Shown: positions 10,630 to 23,742 of the stretch, piece after piece
Layout: each line of letters starts with the position of its first letter
How positions within the stretch are numbered: position 1 is the stretch's first letter
Source of the DNA: Gordionus sp. m RMFG-2023
Taxonomy: Eukaryota > Nematomorpha > Gordioida > Chordodea > Parachordodidae
Length of the DNA: 64,000 bases
NCBI RefSeq assembly: GCF_954871325.1
Contig: NC_088775.1
Span: forward strand, 57,017,561-57,081,560
Reading direction: 5' to 3'
Program-made: the position numbers and the translations under genes
The notes under the pieces: model-generated
What the model was told of the DNA's origin: nothing
Seen by the model: the letters and a program-made list of their open reading frames with translations, nothing else
Databases searched by the model: none

Positions 10630-13260
10630 ATCTTTTGGGATGAAGCTTTCTATGAAGTTAATGTAATTAACCCTGTTAATCTCTATGGAGAGTCTTTGAA
10701 TTCGCGAGGTTCATCCGAAAGTTTACGAATGTGCAAGCCAAGTTCCTTGAAAAAGGATAATGCACAATTCCCATAGGTTGTTAGGGTTGTGGAAATGATG
10801 GGAAGGAATATTTTTTTGAATTGGAGTAATCATGCCAAATAAAACTTCCATTACAGAATATTTTGCTATTTTAAGTAACTCATTTATCTCCAGAATGTTA
10901 AGAGTTTGATTGGATGGAGCCAAAGGATCAATACACGAGTAATCCCAGACCAGGAATTGACCACGCTTGCAAGGAATTTGAGAAATTCTATCAGAACGTT
11001 TTCCATAGGATCTGAAAAGACCAGAAGAATTTGAGCTGACCTCATAGACCTATACCCAAAACCGAAGAACTGAATGAACAAGTGTGGGGTTGAGTTATTA
11101 GGCAATTTAAACGAATACCAATGGCGTGATCACATTTTGGTTAAGTTGTAATTGTAACTTAACTGAGAGAATAGCTTCAAAGAACTCATGGCCAGATCCA
11201 TTAAGCAGCGAGGAAAATAAATGACGACGGTCAGATAATTTTATTCTGGAAAGGAGTGATTTAACGCAGCTTGCAATAATAGGCCCATCCCAGTCTTTCT
11301 GCCTATTCCTTTCTGGAAGTGGGTGATAAGCGATAATTCGTGATTTCCACTCGATAATAGCACCATTATAGGAAGGGTTAGGTTTTATCAAATGGGAATT
11401 TACAATATTTTTTGTTAAAAGACAACTGAATATGAATACAGTTAGGTCAAAATCGGGGGAGATCTGATACCAAGTCCACCCATCTTGGTGGGTAAAGAAG
11501 CTTGAGTCCACGCTATTTCATCAAATTTGAGGTTTAAAATATTTTCGATTAGGAATTTAATCCCATTTTCATAAACACCGAGAGGTATGGGATATTTAAA
11601 AATGGGAGTTGATCTAAGCGCATATAGGATACGAGGAATATTGAAAAAAAATTTCAATAGAAAATAGGCTTTATGGGGGGGGGGGAGAAGGAATGATTTA
11701 GTTCCTCAAGGGTGATCAGTTTGAAGTTGTGTGAATTGGGTTCAATTGATTTGATAGAAATTAATTCGGATTTCTCGGGTTTGATAGAGAGTCCAATAAC
11801 CGTTCCAGCCTACTTAATTAAATTCACTGCTTCATTGACTTCGTCATTGGAACCACCAAGGATACCATCATCAAAATACCGCATTTAAGAATAATTACGT
11901 CGAGTCAATGGATTTAACGATGTCATTGATACCTAAACAGAAAAATAAGGAATCAATGGGATTTTATTGTTGAATGCCCTTAATGGAAGAAATTTTATAA
12001 ATATCAAATTGCAGGGTGGAAAGCTGATGATAACAAGAATGAAAAACTTTGTGTAGCCAGAGAAAAGAGTACAAGAGGAACTCTGGAAGGAATCTGAGAA
12101 AGTGTATTATAGGCATTGGAGAAATCAATTTTAACCAAAGATTCAATGGTAGACTGATTTTCTAAATGTATACTAGTTAAATGCACAACAGCTTCCCAGC
12201 CACCAGGGATTCCAACATCAAGTTGTAAAGGGCTTAAGAAACATGATGCTTCATGCTTTATTCGAGAAGATATCATCTTAGCAACTAAGCGGCGAAAAGT
12301 AGAACCTATTGCAATTGGTCTAATTTCATTATTGGGCTTTTGGAGTGCAATTAGCCTAGCACTGAAGAGGAAAGGAGAAACAAAGCTTGGTACTTCACCT
12401 TTTAAAATTTTATTACAGAGGTTTGTTAATTTAATAAGAATGGGAGTTTATGAGCATGATCAGGGGGAAGTGTCCTGGAGAAAAATAGGGCGGATGCCAT
12501 CAAGGCCATGGGCAAAATCACGATGAAAGGAAAGGATAGCTTTCCACGCTTCTTCTGAAGTAAAAAGATAAGCATAAGTTGAGTGAGGTTGAGGGGAAAT
12601 TGGGATAATGTTTGCTGTGGGTTATTTTTGACATAGCTTTATATAAGTGGCCATGGAAGGCTCAGCGAGAGAGTCATGTGTGGAAACCAATCTGAGTGCA
12701 CCTTTTATGTTGATATTGTCAACTTTCATGCAAATCAAATTGGCCTTCATCTCAATAAGTGAGGGTGTTCTTATGTTCTTTGACAAGCAATGGCATCCTG
12801 TATTCATAAAGATGAGGTGTAACAATGGATGCAGTTTTTTTAATTTGCTGTGTAAGGGATTTATGTGAAGTTTTGTCGGGCACCCTGAAGGTATTATATT
12901 ATATCCATAGAACAGGAATTTTAGTCATTCACTCTCATTACTAAAGTTTAGCAATAGGGAGGATAAACAATCAGCGAATGATTTAGCAACTAGCAATCTT
13001 GCACCTTTGGGGATCCTTGAAATGATATTTGGCTTGGAACAAGAAAGAAAATCTGAGAAGCAGGAATTTGAATTGTTAAGTGGTGGATCAACATTTTCTG
13101 GAGGAATAATCGATTGACTGATAAGAGACAGTGGAGCAAAGCCATAATGTGGACATCTGACTGAAGGAGGTTTATGAACTTGTAAGAATCTATCTTTTCT
13201 AATATGTATTGATTTTAGACATGAAGGACAGATTTGTGAAGAAGATATAAAGAGAACAAT
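10630..13260 (-). pseudogene. LINE-like retroelement ORF, copy 1
   Basis: On the minus strand the frames give, from N to C: a cysteine-rich start (ICPSC...RCPHYGF, near 13230-13140); RIPKGARLLVAKSF; NIKGALRLVSTHDSLAEPS (12.75 kb); RT motifs LSPLQLDVGIPGGWEAVVHL and LVKIDFSNAYNTL (12.25-12.13 kb); ASLPTKMGGLGIRSP (11.5 kb); RQKDWDGPII (11.3 kb); and a C-terminal part ending RIQRLSIEINRVNYINF (10.67 kb). This order matches a widespread eukaryotic family of RT proteins with an N-terminal Cys-rich segment and a C-terminal Cys/His plus WDxTCxD-like region. The protein is broken by several frame changes and stops. No host flanking duplication is visible. Two other copies lie at 24885 and 30700. The family assignment is from memory of its conserved phrases. 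Confidence 0.75.
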
Positions 13261-14285
13261 AAAATGGGTAAGAAATTTTTTTGGAACAATGAAGCAGAAT
13301 AGTAGTGGGATATAACTTCAGGTTATGAGGCAGCGCATAATGACCTGAACGGTGGTATAATAAAGGGCATAAGTCAGAAAAAAACTGTATACAAATGAAT
13401 AACTCATAAATAAACCATAAAGACACATATCATTGGTATGTTTTACTGTATACAATAAGTCGCGCATGGATAAGGAATAATATTGAAACTCGATAAATAA
13501 AACTGAATAATGATTGTAAAAAATAAGTGATATGCTCGGAATAAGAGGTTTTAATTAAACAATAATATTTAATTTTTGAAAAAGTTCAGAGTTCATAGCA
13601 AATGGAGAGTGAAAAACGTATGCACAATATCATAAATAAGGATCTAATAAATTAATGTGCTCGGTATAAGAGGTTTTTTAAATTAATTTGTAATGAATGT
13701 TTAAATAGGCCTTCTATAATGACTTCTGCTTCCTAATGATTCATGTCCATCAAGTTATATATGCTATATCCATTCATGGCTTTTCTTTTGTTAGATAAAT
13801 AAACCGGTTTAGTTATAAAATCATTCAAGTAATCACTTTCTGCATTTCCAAGATCGGTGCTCCCTTTTTCATTGCAGATTGTGTGAAATTAATATTTTGA
13901 ATCTTTCCAAATCTCTGCAGCCACCTCATCAAATGTTTTTGCTGTAAATTCTATACTTTTCTAGTATGACAAAGCCCTCAGGTTGCAATTTGGACTCTAT
14001 TTCTATGCAAGCCCAATTAATGATGCCACTCGGTTTTCGGAAAGCTAATTTTCTTAGTTACTAGTGGTTTATTTGTAAGGCATTGTGATAATTTCGATTC
14101 TATTTAGAAAAACGCAATCTTTGGTACTCATTCAGGTCGTTGTTATATAGGAGATAATTTTTGTAATTTCTATACCAAAAAAACGAAAATAATAAATTTT
14201 TAATATTATCTTCAAAACTAAATATAATTTATTTAGATATTTGTTTTGCATGTGCAAAACTTATAACTAAAAAAATAAAAACACT
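13261..14285. other. Noncoding stretch, probably 5' region of LINE copy 1 and unknown DNA
   Basis: No gene is recognised. The motif tgctcgg(a/t)ataagaggttt occurs twice (near 13532 and 13661). A minus-strand stretch at about 13.97-14.05 kb reads FRKPSGIINWACIEIESKLQ and could be old coding sequence, but I cannot assign it. Confidence 0.35.
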
Positions 14286-14585
14286 AGAATTATTTTGCAA
14301 AATCAATTTTTACTTCAATATAATTCAATATAAATATAAAATAATCATTTATTTTAATAAATATTGGTTGACAATGAGAATTGCACGACATGTTAGATGC
14401 ATTACATTTACATCCTTTCATCGCGCAATTTTGTTTGCAATGACAGCGTTTAAATCCTTGCCCAGATTCTATTGAAGACATGCCAACCATTGTTCTAAAG
14501 GCATCATGATTTAGTGACACATCTCCAATATTAATAAATTTTCTGCTAGGTCAAACGGTGACCTAGCATGAATAGTATCGTCTTC
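14286..14585 (-). pseudogene. Cysteine-rich tail of a transposase or integrase-like protein
   Basis: The minus-strand frame contains GFKRCHCKQNCAMKGCKCNA and then CNSHC, spacing CxCx3Cx3CxC..C..C. From memory, this pattern matches the Cys-rich C-terminal segment of integrase-like and KRAB-A/SCAN-type transposon-derived proteins (consensus roughly CxCkxxCxtxrCxCxkxxxxCxxxCH). Only this tail and some upstream sequence (HARSPFDLAENLLI) can be seen, so it is a fragment. The parent element is not identified. Confidence 0.45.
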
Positions 14586-15162
14586 GGTTGATATAAAAAA
14601 TATTTAAATAATTTTACAAGATAAAAATATCACTTCATACTGACTATAAAAAATTGATTCTGTGATTTAATTCTAGTGTCTTTATTTTTTAGTTAGCTAT
14701 TGTCAAGGAATAAAATCTTGCTAGTATAGAGAAGGGTTACTACCAGATATTCTGTTAATAATATGGCGTAAAAATGTATTTTTACATAAAATTTGGCCGT
14801 GAGGTGAATTAGTAATTTATTTTCTAGCGTATAAATAGGGGTGGGGGAGGGTGAAAATCCCCACCCCTTTTATCAAATTTGCCTCGCTTGGTAAACAATT
14901 TTTCAAAATAATAAAGAATTTACCCCTAAAAAATGAGTATATGATGTCATAAAAAATATAAGTAAAATTAAAAATAACGACTTAGTAAAATTTGTGAGAA
15001 ATTTTTAAAAAAGGAGTAAAAATCTAAAAAAAATTAATTTAAAATATAAACTGATCAAAGACCTTCAAAGAGGGAGCCTAACATTATTCAATAAAATTAA
15101 CGCTGAAAAAATTATCCAAAGGCCTTTTCACCTCTTGTAAAAATCTTAGTTACACTTATATT
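14586..15162. other. Noncoding stretch
   Basis: No gene is seen. A small inverted repeat, ggggtggggg...ccccacccc, lies near 14840-14870. The rest is AT-rich, with no support for coding. Confidence 0.4.
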
Positions 15163-15170
15163 GTTTGGTA
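15163..15170. repeat. 8-bp target site duplication (left), gtttggta
   Basis: gtttggta directly precedes the left end of the hAT element and is repeated exactly at 19234-19241. Eight bases is the normal hAT target duplication. Confidence 0.9.
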
Positions 15171-18100
15171 CAGTGGTGTAGATAAGAGGGGGGGGGGGGG
15201 GTTTGGGGTTGAAACCCCCCCATCACCCCTCAAAAAAAATTTTTTAAAAAATTTTTTTTTATTTTATTTAAAAAACTGTTTCAATTTAGAAATAAAATAA
15301 AAAATATATACGATATTAAAATGAAATATATTTTTATGAACTAATAAAATATTAAATAACAATTAAATATATATTGTAAATATATTTTTATTGTTTATTA
15401 GATATTTTAAATTTAATAATAAAATTTAAATTGTTAAACTAAATTTAGATAGTTTTTAAAATTTTTATTTAATTCCCACATGAATATAAGAAAATTTTAC
15501 TAAATAAAGGTATATTTAAATTGATTTAGAAAATTTATGTAATTTGATTAAGAAATAACAAAATCCTCAAATGACGATGGTAATGGTATTCACTTTTATA
15601 ATATCTTTTATTTAAATCTTGAAATTAGAAATACAACCAACATACTCAGGGAAAACAAATGAGTTGGCTAAAATAAAATTATCATATGATAATGGTATAA
15701 TTCTAAATTATCATTTATAAGTTCTCTTAATTTTTTATAATTAGAAAAATTATGTATTATTAAAGAATCTGAGCTGTCAGTTGATTTGGCTGGAAAATCA
15801 TCAAATGATGGTATGGTATTTTATAATATAATTGAGTTCTATCTTTTTATTTGTAAATTATATTTTCATTTGAGTTATTAAAATTTTGCAATGTGCTTTA
15901 TTTAGTTATAACCCTTTTTTATATAAAAAGCTCATCATTTTGATTTTTGTAAATTCCCAAATAATCTTTAGATATTACAACATTCACAAGCAGAGTTGGG
16001 CAGTATTGTGAAAACTTGTATCTTAAATAAAAACAAATAATTTCCTTCTATGTCTTACCCTGTCTTTTAAATTTGATAAATTGAATCTTTATTTAAGATA
16101 TATTTTTAATAAACTATATTCTTTTCTTGTTGTGCTGCTCAGGTCTGAACTCTACAATTCACATTGAAATATATATTTTAAAATTTAAAAAATAATATAG
16201 AAAATCAATGTCCTCAAAAAGATTTTTCATTATACTGAAAATTTCAGTTTAAAAATGATAATGAAAAATTGTTGGCTGTGGAAAATATTTGGGCACCTGA
16301 CAAATGCCATAAATTTCCATTGTCTTTGGATAAAAAAATTTAACATTTCAAACATCGTGGCTTAACAAATATAAATGGCTTGCTTATTCAGCTAATGAAA
16401 TGGGAGCTTTTTGTAAAGTGTGCGTCATTTTTTCACCAAGATATGCTGGACCTGGGTTATCAAAACATTGGCAAGTCAAGTATATACAAGATGGGAAGAT
16501 GCTCTTGAAAATTTTAATTATCATCAACAAAATAAATATCATCTCAATTCTCGTGAGATATCTGATGCTTTAAAAGCCATCTCTATGAATCAAAAGATAT
16601 CAATATCTAATGTATTGAATAAAAAAAAATTTGATATTGTTACAACCAACAGAGCCAGAATAATTATAATAATTGATGCAATCATTTGGCTAGGGAGGCA
16701 GGGCTTAGCATTAAGATCTCATAGATATCAGCTGGCCCCTTAACACTTTCATCTTCTCATAATGAAGGGAATTTTAAGGAATTGCTGAAACTTTTATGCA
16801 ACAATAATGATAATTATATAAAGCTTTTTGAAAGCTTGGCAAAAATGCCACCTACCTTAGTCCATGCATTCAAAATGAAATTATATCCATATGCAATAAG
16901 TTTATATTGAAAGAAATTTCTACAAAAGTGAAAGCATCACCATTTTTTAGTGTTCTGGCGGATGAGACATCGGATGTTGGTAACATAGAGCAATTATCCA
17001 TAGCAATAAGGTTTATTGATATGGAATCAGGTCATTATAAAATGAAGGAACTCTTTGTTCAATTTATTGATTTACATGACACTAAATCAGAGACGATAGC
17101 CAAAGAAATTTTAGCATCCCTTCAAGATCTAGATTTAAATTTAAATCTAATGAGAGGCCAGGGATATGATGGAGCTCCCTCAATGAGTGGTCATGTTAAG
17201 GGAGTGCAGTCAAGAATTAGAGAGCTTTATAGCACCGCTTTATATGTTCACTGCAGCTCACATTGCCTAAATTTGATGATATCCGAGGCATGTGAAATTC
17301 GAGACATCCGGAAAAGTTTACGTAAAATTTTTTTAATTTAATTGGAATTTATTAGATTTTATTATTTATTATAGATATCTTTTTATAATTTAATATAATT
17401 TTCAAAATTTAGAAACAATATCGTCGGTTTGTGACTTTTTCACACCACCCAAAAAGAGACAGTTATTTATCCGAACATTTGATGATATTGACTTAAATAA
17501 TCCAAAAAAAAAACTAAAACGATTTTGCCCAACTAGGTTTATCGAAAGACAAAGACTCTTTATAGAATTATATGAAGTTATTTTTTTAGCACTCGAATCC
17601 TACGTATCCAGCAAAGAAAAGGATTCCTCAGATGCTGAAAATTTTTTACAGGCGATTACGAAGCCACAATTTTTAATATCAATTCAATGTGTATATTTTT
17701 TTATTTAATTATACTTATGATTTTAGCAAAATACTTCAAAAAATTATTAATTTGGATTTAAGAGAGTTTATGAATAGGGCAAAGGATATTGTTGAAATAT
17801 TAACAAATATCAGAGAAAATGTGGATGAAAAATTTCATGATATTTACAAGAAAGTAAAGGAGATCGCTAATTTGTTTGGGATTGAAATTTTTAAACCTAG
17901 AGTAGTTTCTAGACAGTCAAATCGCTTAAATATTGATGCCTCTTCGATTGAGGATTTTTATAAAATAAATATTTTTATTCCCCTTATTGAAACATTTTTA
18001 TTTCAATTAAAAGAAAAATTTATTAGTCATAATTTTATTTTAAAAAGTTTTTATTTTCTTCTGCCGGTTGAGTCTGAATTGGTGATTACACATGAAACGC

Positions 18101-19233
18101 GAGAGGATATTAAGAAAATCTCAGAGTTTTATTCTGATGATTTATCAGGATCGTATGATAAGTTACTTTGGGATGTCGAATTTTGGTATAAAAAACTCGA
18201 CAGAATAGAGTACTCTTTGAGACCTAAAAATGCTTTGCAGGTTCTTTCCATGTGTAATTGCACTTTAGACTCCCTGCCAAATATCAAAACATACTTTTTA
18301 TTTTAGCTACTTTACCTATTAGTACCTGCACCAATGAAAGATCTTTTTCAACTTTGAAAAGGTTAAAAACCTATTTATAAGAAATAGCACCGGTGAAAAC
18401 CGTTTAAATGGATTAGCCCTTTTAAATATTTATAAGGAGATTATTCTAGATAAAAATTTGATTCTAGATGAATTAGCCAAATCTCAGAGAAAAGTAGACC
18501 TCTCTTTATAAATTCAAATCTATGATTATCATATTTTCTTAGTCATAAAATTTTTATACGCAAAATTTAATTATAATGAATTCTTAGTCATAATATTTAT
18601 GTATTTTTAATAAAAGTATTGCTTTTGCAATAAGAAATATTTATAGATTATTTTGTATTATAATTGTTAAATTATATTTTTTAAAATACAGTACAAGAAT
18701 TTCTTATATTTTATTGAATTATATATTTTTTAAATATAGTTATTTACAATAAATATTTAATATAATAATTTACATAAAAATTTCTATATTTTGAATTATT
18801 GTATATTATCATTAAAGTAAATGCATAGTTAAATAAAGAGATTTTATTTATACTAAAGTATTTTAATAATAAATAAAATCTATATCTAAAGTTTAATTAT
18901 TTTTAACACTCAATCAGGTATATTGAGTGATCTTAAAAAATGTAAGGTTCGGGGAGCAAATTTTTTTCTTTCTATATATGGATTAATTTACAATTGACTA
19001 AACATAGATTAAATTTTTAGAATAATGTTTTCAGTGTTCAGTCGCTTATTAATCATAAATTTAGCTAAAATTGTTACTAATATTTTTTTTATTTCATGCT
19101 TCTTACTATAGTGATTAGACACTAATAAAGCACATAATATTGCCAATATTTATAAGTAGAGTTTGGGGGCTTCGCCCTCCAAAAAAATTTAAACCCCCCC
19201 CCCCCCCATGGATAAATCCTGGCTACGCCACTG
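15171..19233 (+). mobile_element. hAT DNA transposon with DUF4371/ZMYM-type transposase
   Basis: A 4063-bp element. The left end reads CAGTGGTGTAGATAAGA and the reverse of the right end reads CAGTGGCGTAGCCAGGA, typical hAT tips. Both ends carry a 14-base homopolymer just inside (G14 at 15188-15201, C14 at 19194-19207). A perfect 8-bp duplication flanks it. The interior holds one plus-strand transposase gene. The TIRs have diverged at several bases and the gene is broken, so the copy is probably inactive. Confidence 0.9.
16250..18510 (+). pseudogene. hAT transposase (DUF4371/ZMYM1-like), broken
   Basis: The N-terminal part has the TTF-type zinc finger wording (WLAYSANEMGAFCKVCVIF, then KHWQVKY), then WEDALENFNYHQQ and NRARIIIIIDAIIWLGRQG. 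Next comes the DUF4371-like core, FFSVLADETSDVGNIEQLSI with RGQGYDGAPSMSG and VHCSSHCLNLMISEACEI. The end is a hAT dimerisation domain with PISTCTNERSFSTLKRLKT and a stop at 18508-18510. An intron at 17322-17412 (GT...TTTAG, 91 bp) restores frame from RKSL to QTISSVCDFFTPPKKRQ. A second AT-rich gap at about 17690-17726 ends in TTTTAG but does not restore frame cleanly, so it is either an intron with later damage or a frameshift. There are several other frame changes upstream of 16900. Confidence 0.8.
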
Positions 19234-19241
19234 GTTTGGTA

Positions 19242-19578
19242 TATAATCTAAGCTATTGTTTAGAATAAATAAAAATATTAGGCTAATAGTATTTAATCTG
19301 TGCTATAATGCACGAAATGAGAAAAATACTCAAATAAATTACGTTTTATTTTTACAGAAATATATTTCGAAAAGGTATAAAATTTACATTTCAATATTAG
19401 CTCTATCTAGTATTTTTAGATAGTTCACTAAAGTGAAAATCTAAAATATATTTACTTATAAAAAGATATTATAGATAGTTGATATACAAAATAACCGATG
19501 CAGGATTCTTTATTTTAATATAATTAGCAGTAAACGTTTTATAAAAAGTAAATTAAATTTAAAATGTTTTAATTATAC
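19242..19578. other. Noncoding spacer between two hAT elements
   Basis: AT-rich, with no reading frame or RNA signal that I can support. Confidence 0.4.
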
Positions 19579-19586
19579 ATCTCGAG

Positions 19587-22500
19587 TAGACCTGTGTGCC
19601 AATGTCCCAATTGGCGGAGGCGGTTTTTTAAATTTTTTTATCGGCGTTCGGCGGAGCGCCGATTTCGCCGCCTCCTACTAAATTGTCGGCGGCGGCGGCT
19701 CAATATTTATTTTAAAATTTTTTTTAATGATTTAATTTATAAATCAATTTATATTTTAATGAATTTAATTTATAAATTAATGTATTACATTTTTTATAAT
19801 TTATTTGGGCGATCTTTTCTAACACATTGTTAACATAGTTTAATTGATCATAAATAATTTCCTGTCTCGCTCCAATTTAAATTTATTTTTTTTCTCATTC
19901 TCAGAAATAGACTAAGGAATTGTATTTTTACTCATATCAGAGTCACATCAACCAACACATATAAGAAATATTTTATTGATTTTTATTATAATTAAAATAA
20001 ATTTGGAATGCAAGCAAAATATAAAGTGTGAAATATAATAATTCAGAATTCAGATTTAGCAAAATGATAATTGTCATGAATAAACACTATTTTATCAAGA
20101 TTTGTGGGACATAAAGAAGTCTTTTTAGCATTGAGTATTAATCCAGCAATGGAAAAAATTCTTTCGCTGGGTGTACTGGTTGCAGGTATACAAAAAACCT
20201 TCCTAGCTAAATTAGCAAGCATAGGCAGTTTCAATCGCATTTTCTTACAAAGGATTAATGCATCCTCTTCTGGGATATTATTTTGGCCGAGCAAAATATG
20301 GCATTCTTGTTCTAGATTACTAATATTATTATAATCGTTACTTGGAAGGGAATATTTACTAGCTAATTTAGTTATATAAGAGCTTGACGTTTGACCATTA
20401 TCCTCAACTTGAATTTCACTCTGTGCATTTCTATCATGCTCTAAAAGTTTTAAACGTCGAATTAAAAATTGCAATGATGTCGTAGAATTCGAATTTAAAT
20501 ATTCTGAAACAACTTTGAGATTTTGAAATCTGGGACCAGTTGCTAATATCTAATGTTTAAAATATAATTTTATTAATAAAAATATAAAATAACTTGAAAT
20601 TAAGTAATGGGAAACCTACTCTGGTCAAGCCGGTCAAGCTATTTTTCATATTTTCTTTTAAGCATTATTTGAGCAATCAGATCTATTGATTTATATATGA
20701 GCTTCTATTTCACTGCGAAATAACAACCTTAAGTTTATTGTCGATCCTTTTTGGGAGTAAAGAAATTCCACCGACTCTCGGAATAAATTTAATACTGCGT
20801 AAAGCTCATCAATCATATCCCATTCATTATTAAAGAGTTTTAAAGATTGTTTTCCTATTTTATTTAGAACATTATTTATAGGAATTTTGTTTACACTGCG
20901 AACACTTTCTAACATTATTAATATGCTATGCCAGCGGGTAGGTCAATTTAATTTTTTTTTGCATTAATTAGATTGGTTGGTGCAATGCCATTTCTATTAT
21001 ACGATTCATCAGACATATCAAAATGGTCATCAAGGTATGGATCAGAGTCATCAAAATCCAAGATATTACCTGTCTCATAAATTGACTGCAGACATTTACA
21101 ATGTTCAGTCTCAATTTCACATTCCAAATCAGCTACTCGATATCTGAGGACTGAAATAATTTCTCAAATTTTTTTAATGAGGAATATCAATTTTGGTAAC
21201 TTTTTTTATACCATCAACTGTAACCAAATTATGAAGTCCATGCCCTATGCATAAATGATGCTCATAATCTCCTAATCTGACGTTTGACATTGGCCCCAGG
21301 GCTTTTAAATGGAACTCCTCTTCATAATCTCAGATAATATTGTTTCTTCAGTATGCTTTTGTTTGAGTCACATTTCTAGTTGCTAGGGTAAAATATTTAA
21401 ATCAAAATTTTCATCTAAATGATGAAGACTAAATGTGATATAATTTCGACGCTTGAAATGATCGGTCCATAAATCAAAAGTGATAGAACAAAATTTTGAG
21501 AATCAATCAGATTTAAAACATGCGCCTTTATAGATAAATAAACATAGTCTAGTGCACCCTTACTAATGGTTGTCCTATTTGGTAATTCTGACAAGGAATA
21601 AATTATCATATATTTATATTTTTTAGGCAATTTATTTTTTAATAATCATTATATATAAATTTTAAACCTTTAGAAAATCTGTCATTCCATTAATTTTAAA
21701 CATCAAAAAGATATTTAAAAAACATCAAAATAATTAGAGCTGGAATGAAACAATTTATAAATTCGATTTAGTTATAACTTTCAAAATAAAGTTTTACATA
21801 ATTAATTTAATAAATTATATATTAAGTTTATATTAAGTATAGACTTTAAAAAATCTCAAAATAGAGCTGGCAATATATAAACTAAAAATTTAGTTGTTTT
21901 GAACTTTCAAAATAAAGCTTATTAAAATTAATATTAACCAGTTAAAAATTTTGAATGAATAATAATAAACAATAATACTAACCTAAGAGCCATTTTTTAT
22001 TTTTAATATTGTTGCAGCATCTTGGTGTTGGCTTTAAAAACATTTTTAGACTTTGAATGGATTTATTATTATTCATTTTTTCTGTTAGTTTTTGATAATT
22101 AATTAAGTGCCGAGATAGATTACTTGTACTTATATTTTTACTAAAACATTTTATTTCATAACTATAATATAAAATATATATAAATATAAGTCTAAAATAA
22201 AAATAAATTACTGTGAAAATGAATTATGTTTATTCGAATCTTCCTTATCCTTTTTCGCCAATTTTAAGCATCACAATAAATATAATCAGGCATTATTGTG
22301 CTTTTCTTATTTTCATTCTTCAAAATAAGATTTCCAAAGTACCTCCAGACATAACTTGATTTTGATTAGTAGAGAGAGTTGTTATTTCATAATTGTATAT
22401 AGGGTGGTTGAAAACGTGCAAGTCCATAAAAATAATTAATATGAATTGTTTGTGGAAATAAAATATGATGTATGAATGAATGTAAATTGTATACACTAGT

Positions 22501-22728
22501 CTATTATATATAGCAATAGAATACAATTCATATTTTAATTTTATTAATGTTAGTATTCAAATTAAAATAATAATAATTTAATATATAAATATAATTAATA
22601 TGGTTTCTAAAAATTACACACGCCGCGCCGCCGCCATAATAAAAATCGGCCGCGAGCAGGCTCGCGCCGATGATCTAAATAGGCGGCTTTTCCGGCGTGA
22701 ATAAAAATACCGGCGGCGCACAGGTCTA
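19587..22728 (-). mobile_element. hAT DNA transposon with GC-rich ends
   Basis: A 3142-bp element starting TAGACCTGTGTGCC; the reversed right end is TAGACCTGTGCGCC. It is flanked by near-identical 8-mers, atctcgag (19579-19586) and atcccgag (22729-22736), as expected for a hAT target duplication with one later mutation. The outermost ~100 bases at both ends are GC- and CpG-rich, with GCC/GGC repeats and small hairpins (for example cgcgagc-ag-gctcgcg near 22652-22667). The AT-rich interior codes for a minus-strand transposase. Confidence 0.85.
20043..22300 (-). pseudogene. hAT transposase (BED type), broken
   Basis: Read on the minus strand: a BED-like remnant, NISTSNLSRHLINYQKLTE, near 22.1 kb; FDLWTDHFKRRNYITFSLHH near 21.45 kb; YEHHLCIGHGLHNLVTVDGI near 21.25 kb; IDELYAVLNLFRESVEFLYS (20.8 kb); and the C-terminal dimerisation domain KLPMLANLARKVFCIPATST then PSERIFSIAGLILNAKK (20.2 kb). 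This is the usual order for BED-finger hAT transposases. The frames are interrupted several times, though AT-rich gaps ending in AG may include introns. It lies inside the TIRs at 19587 and 22728. Confidence 0.8.
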
Positions 22729-22736
22729 ATCCCGAG

Positions 22737-23010
22737 CTATTATGAATTATGTTAAAAAAGATTTCCCGCTGCTACGAAGAGTAAAGTTTAATAATAATAG
22801 TGGAAATTTTTTTATTTTAAGTTATTAATGTAATCTTAATAAATTTCACCTAAATTTTTATATCTCGAGTTTTTAAATCAAAGCATTAACGATTAGCAGG
22901 GAAATAACTCACCATAAATTTTGAATATATAATAAAGCGAATTTATGAATTTTGTTGTTATACTTATTATGAGAAAATAGAAAGATTAGAAATGCACATA
23001 AAAAATAGGA
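22737..23010. other. Noncoding spacer
   Basis: AT-rich, with no feature recognised. Confidence 0.35.
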
Positions 23011-23742
23011 TTTGACTAAACTGCAAATGCTAAGGTAAACTGCAAATGCTTAGGTAATAATTTTTGATATATATTCTATTAATTGAAGTAAGATTCATTT
23101 TCTTATGATATGTATAACTTATAAAAATTATATTATTAGATATAATCAATAAAAAATGAATAGATATTAATAGTTGTATTTCCTTTAATCTCATAATAAA
23201 TAGTTTAAATCCTTTAATATAAATAAATTAAAAATAATTATAATTACATTTTAAATTTCATTAATATTAAATTCGCATGTTGGCGTATTAATATTTTAAG
23301 AAAAAAAGTACAAATTTTCTTTGTTTTAGTATATTTTAAAATCATATTATATTATTATTTAAAAAGGTGTTTGACGTGTTTCACATGTTTGACTAAACTG
23401 CAAATGCCAAGGTAAATTGCAAATGCTTAGGTAAATGACATATTCTCTATTAATTGGAGTGAGTTCATTTTTTTATGATATGAATAACTTATAAAAATAT
23501 ATTATTAGATATAATCAATAATAAATGAATAGACATTAATAGTTGTATTTTCTTTTATATCATAATAAATAGTTTAAATCTATTAATATAATTATCTTAA
23601 AAAAAGTATTATAATAATATTTTAAATTACAATAATATAAAATTCGCCAGTTGGCATACTATTATTTACAAAAATTTTTACCTAACATTTGCAGTTTACC
23701 TTGGCATTTGCAGTTTACCTTAGCATTTGTAGTTTAGTCAAA
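23011..23742. mobile_element. MITE-like element with internal tandem duplication
   Basis: The left end, tttgactaaactgcaaatgc then taaggtaaactgcaaatgct, is inverted at the right end (23685-23742). A second direct copy of the left end begins at 23388. About 260 bases after each left end also match (tattaattg, attagatataatcaata, aatagttgtatt, aataaatagtttaaatc). The end itself is a 19-20 bp motif, aaactgcaaatgcyaaggt, repeated two to three times. It looks like a non-autonomous element that has become a head-to-tail dimer. No transposase is present. Confidence 0.75.
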
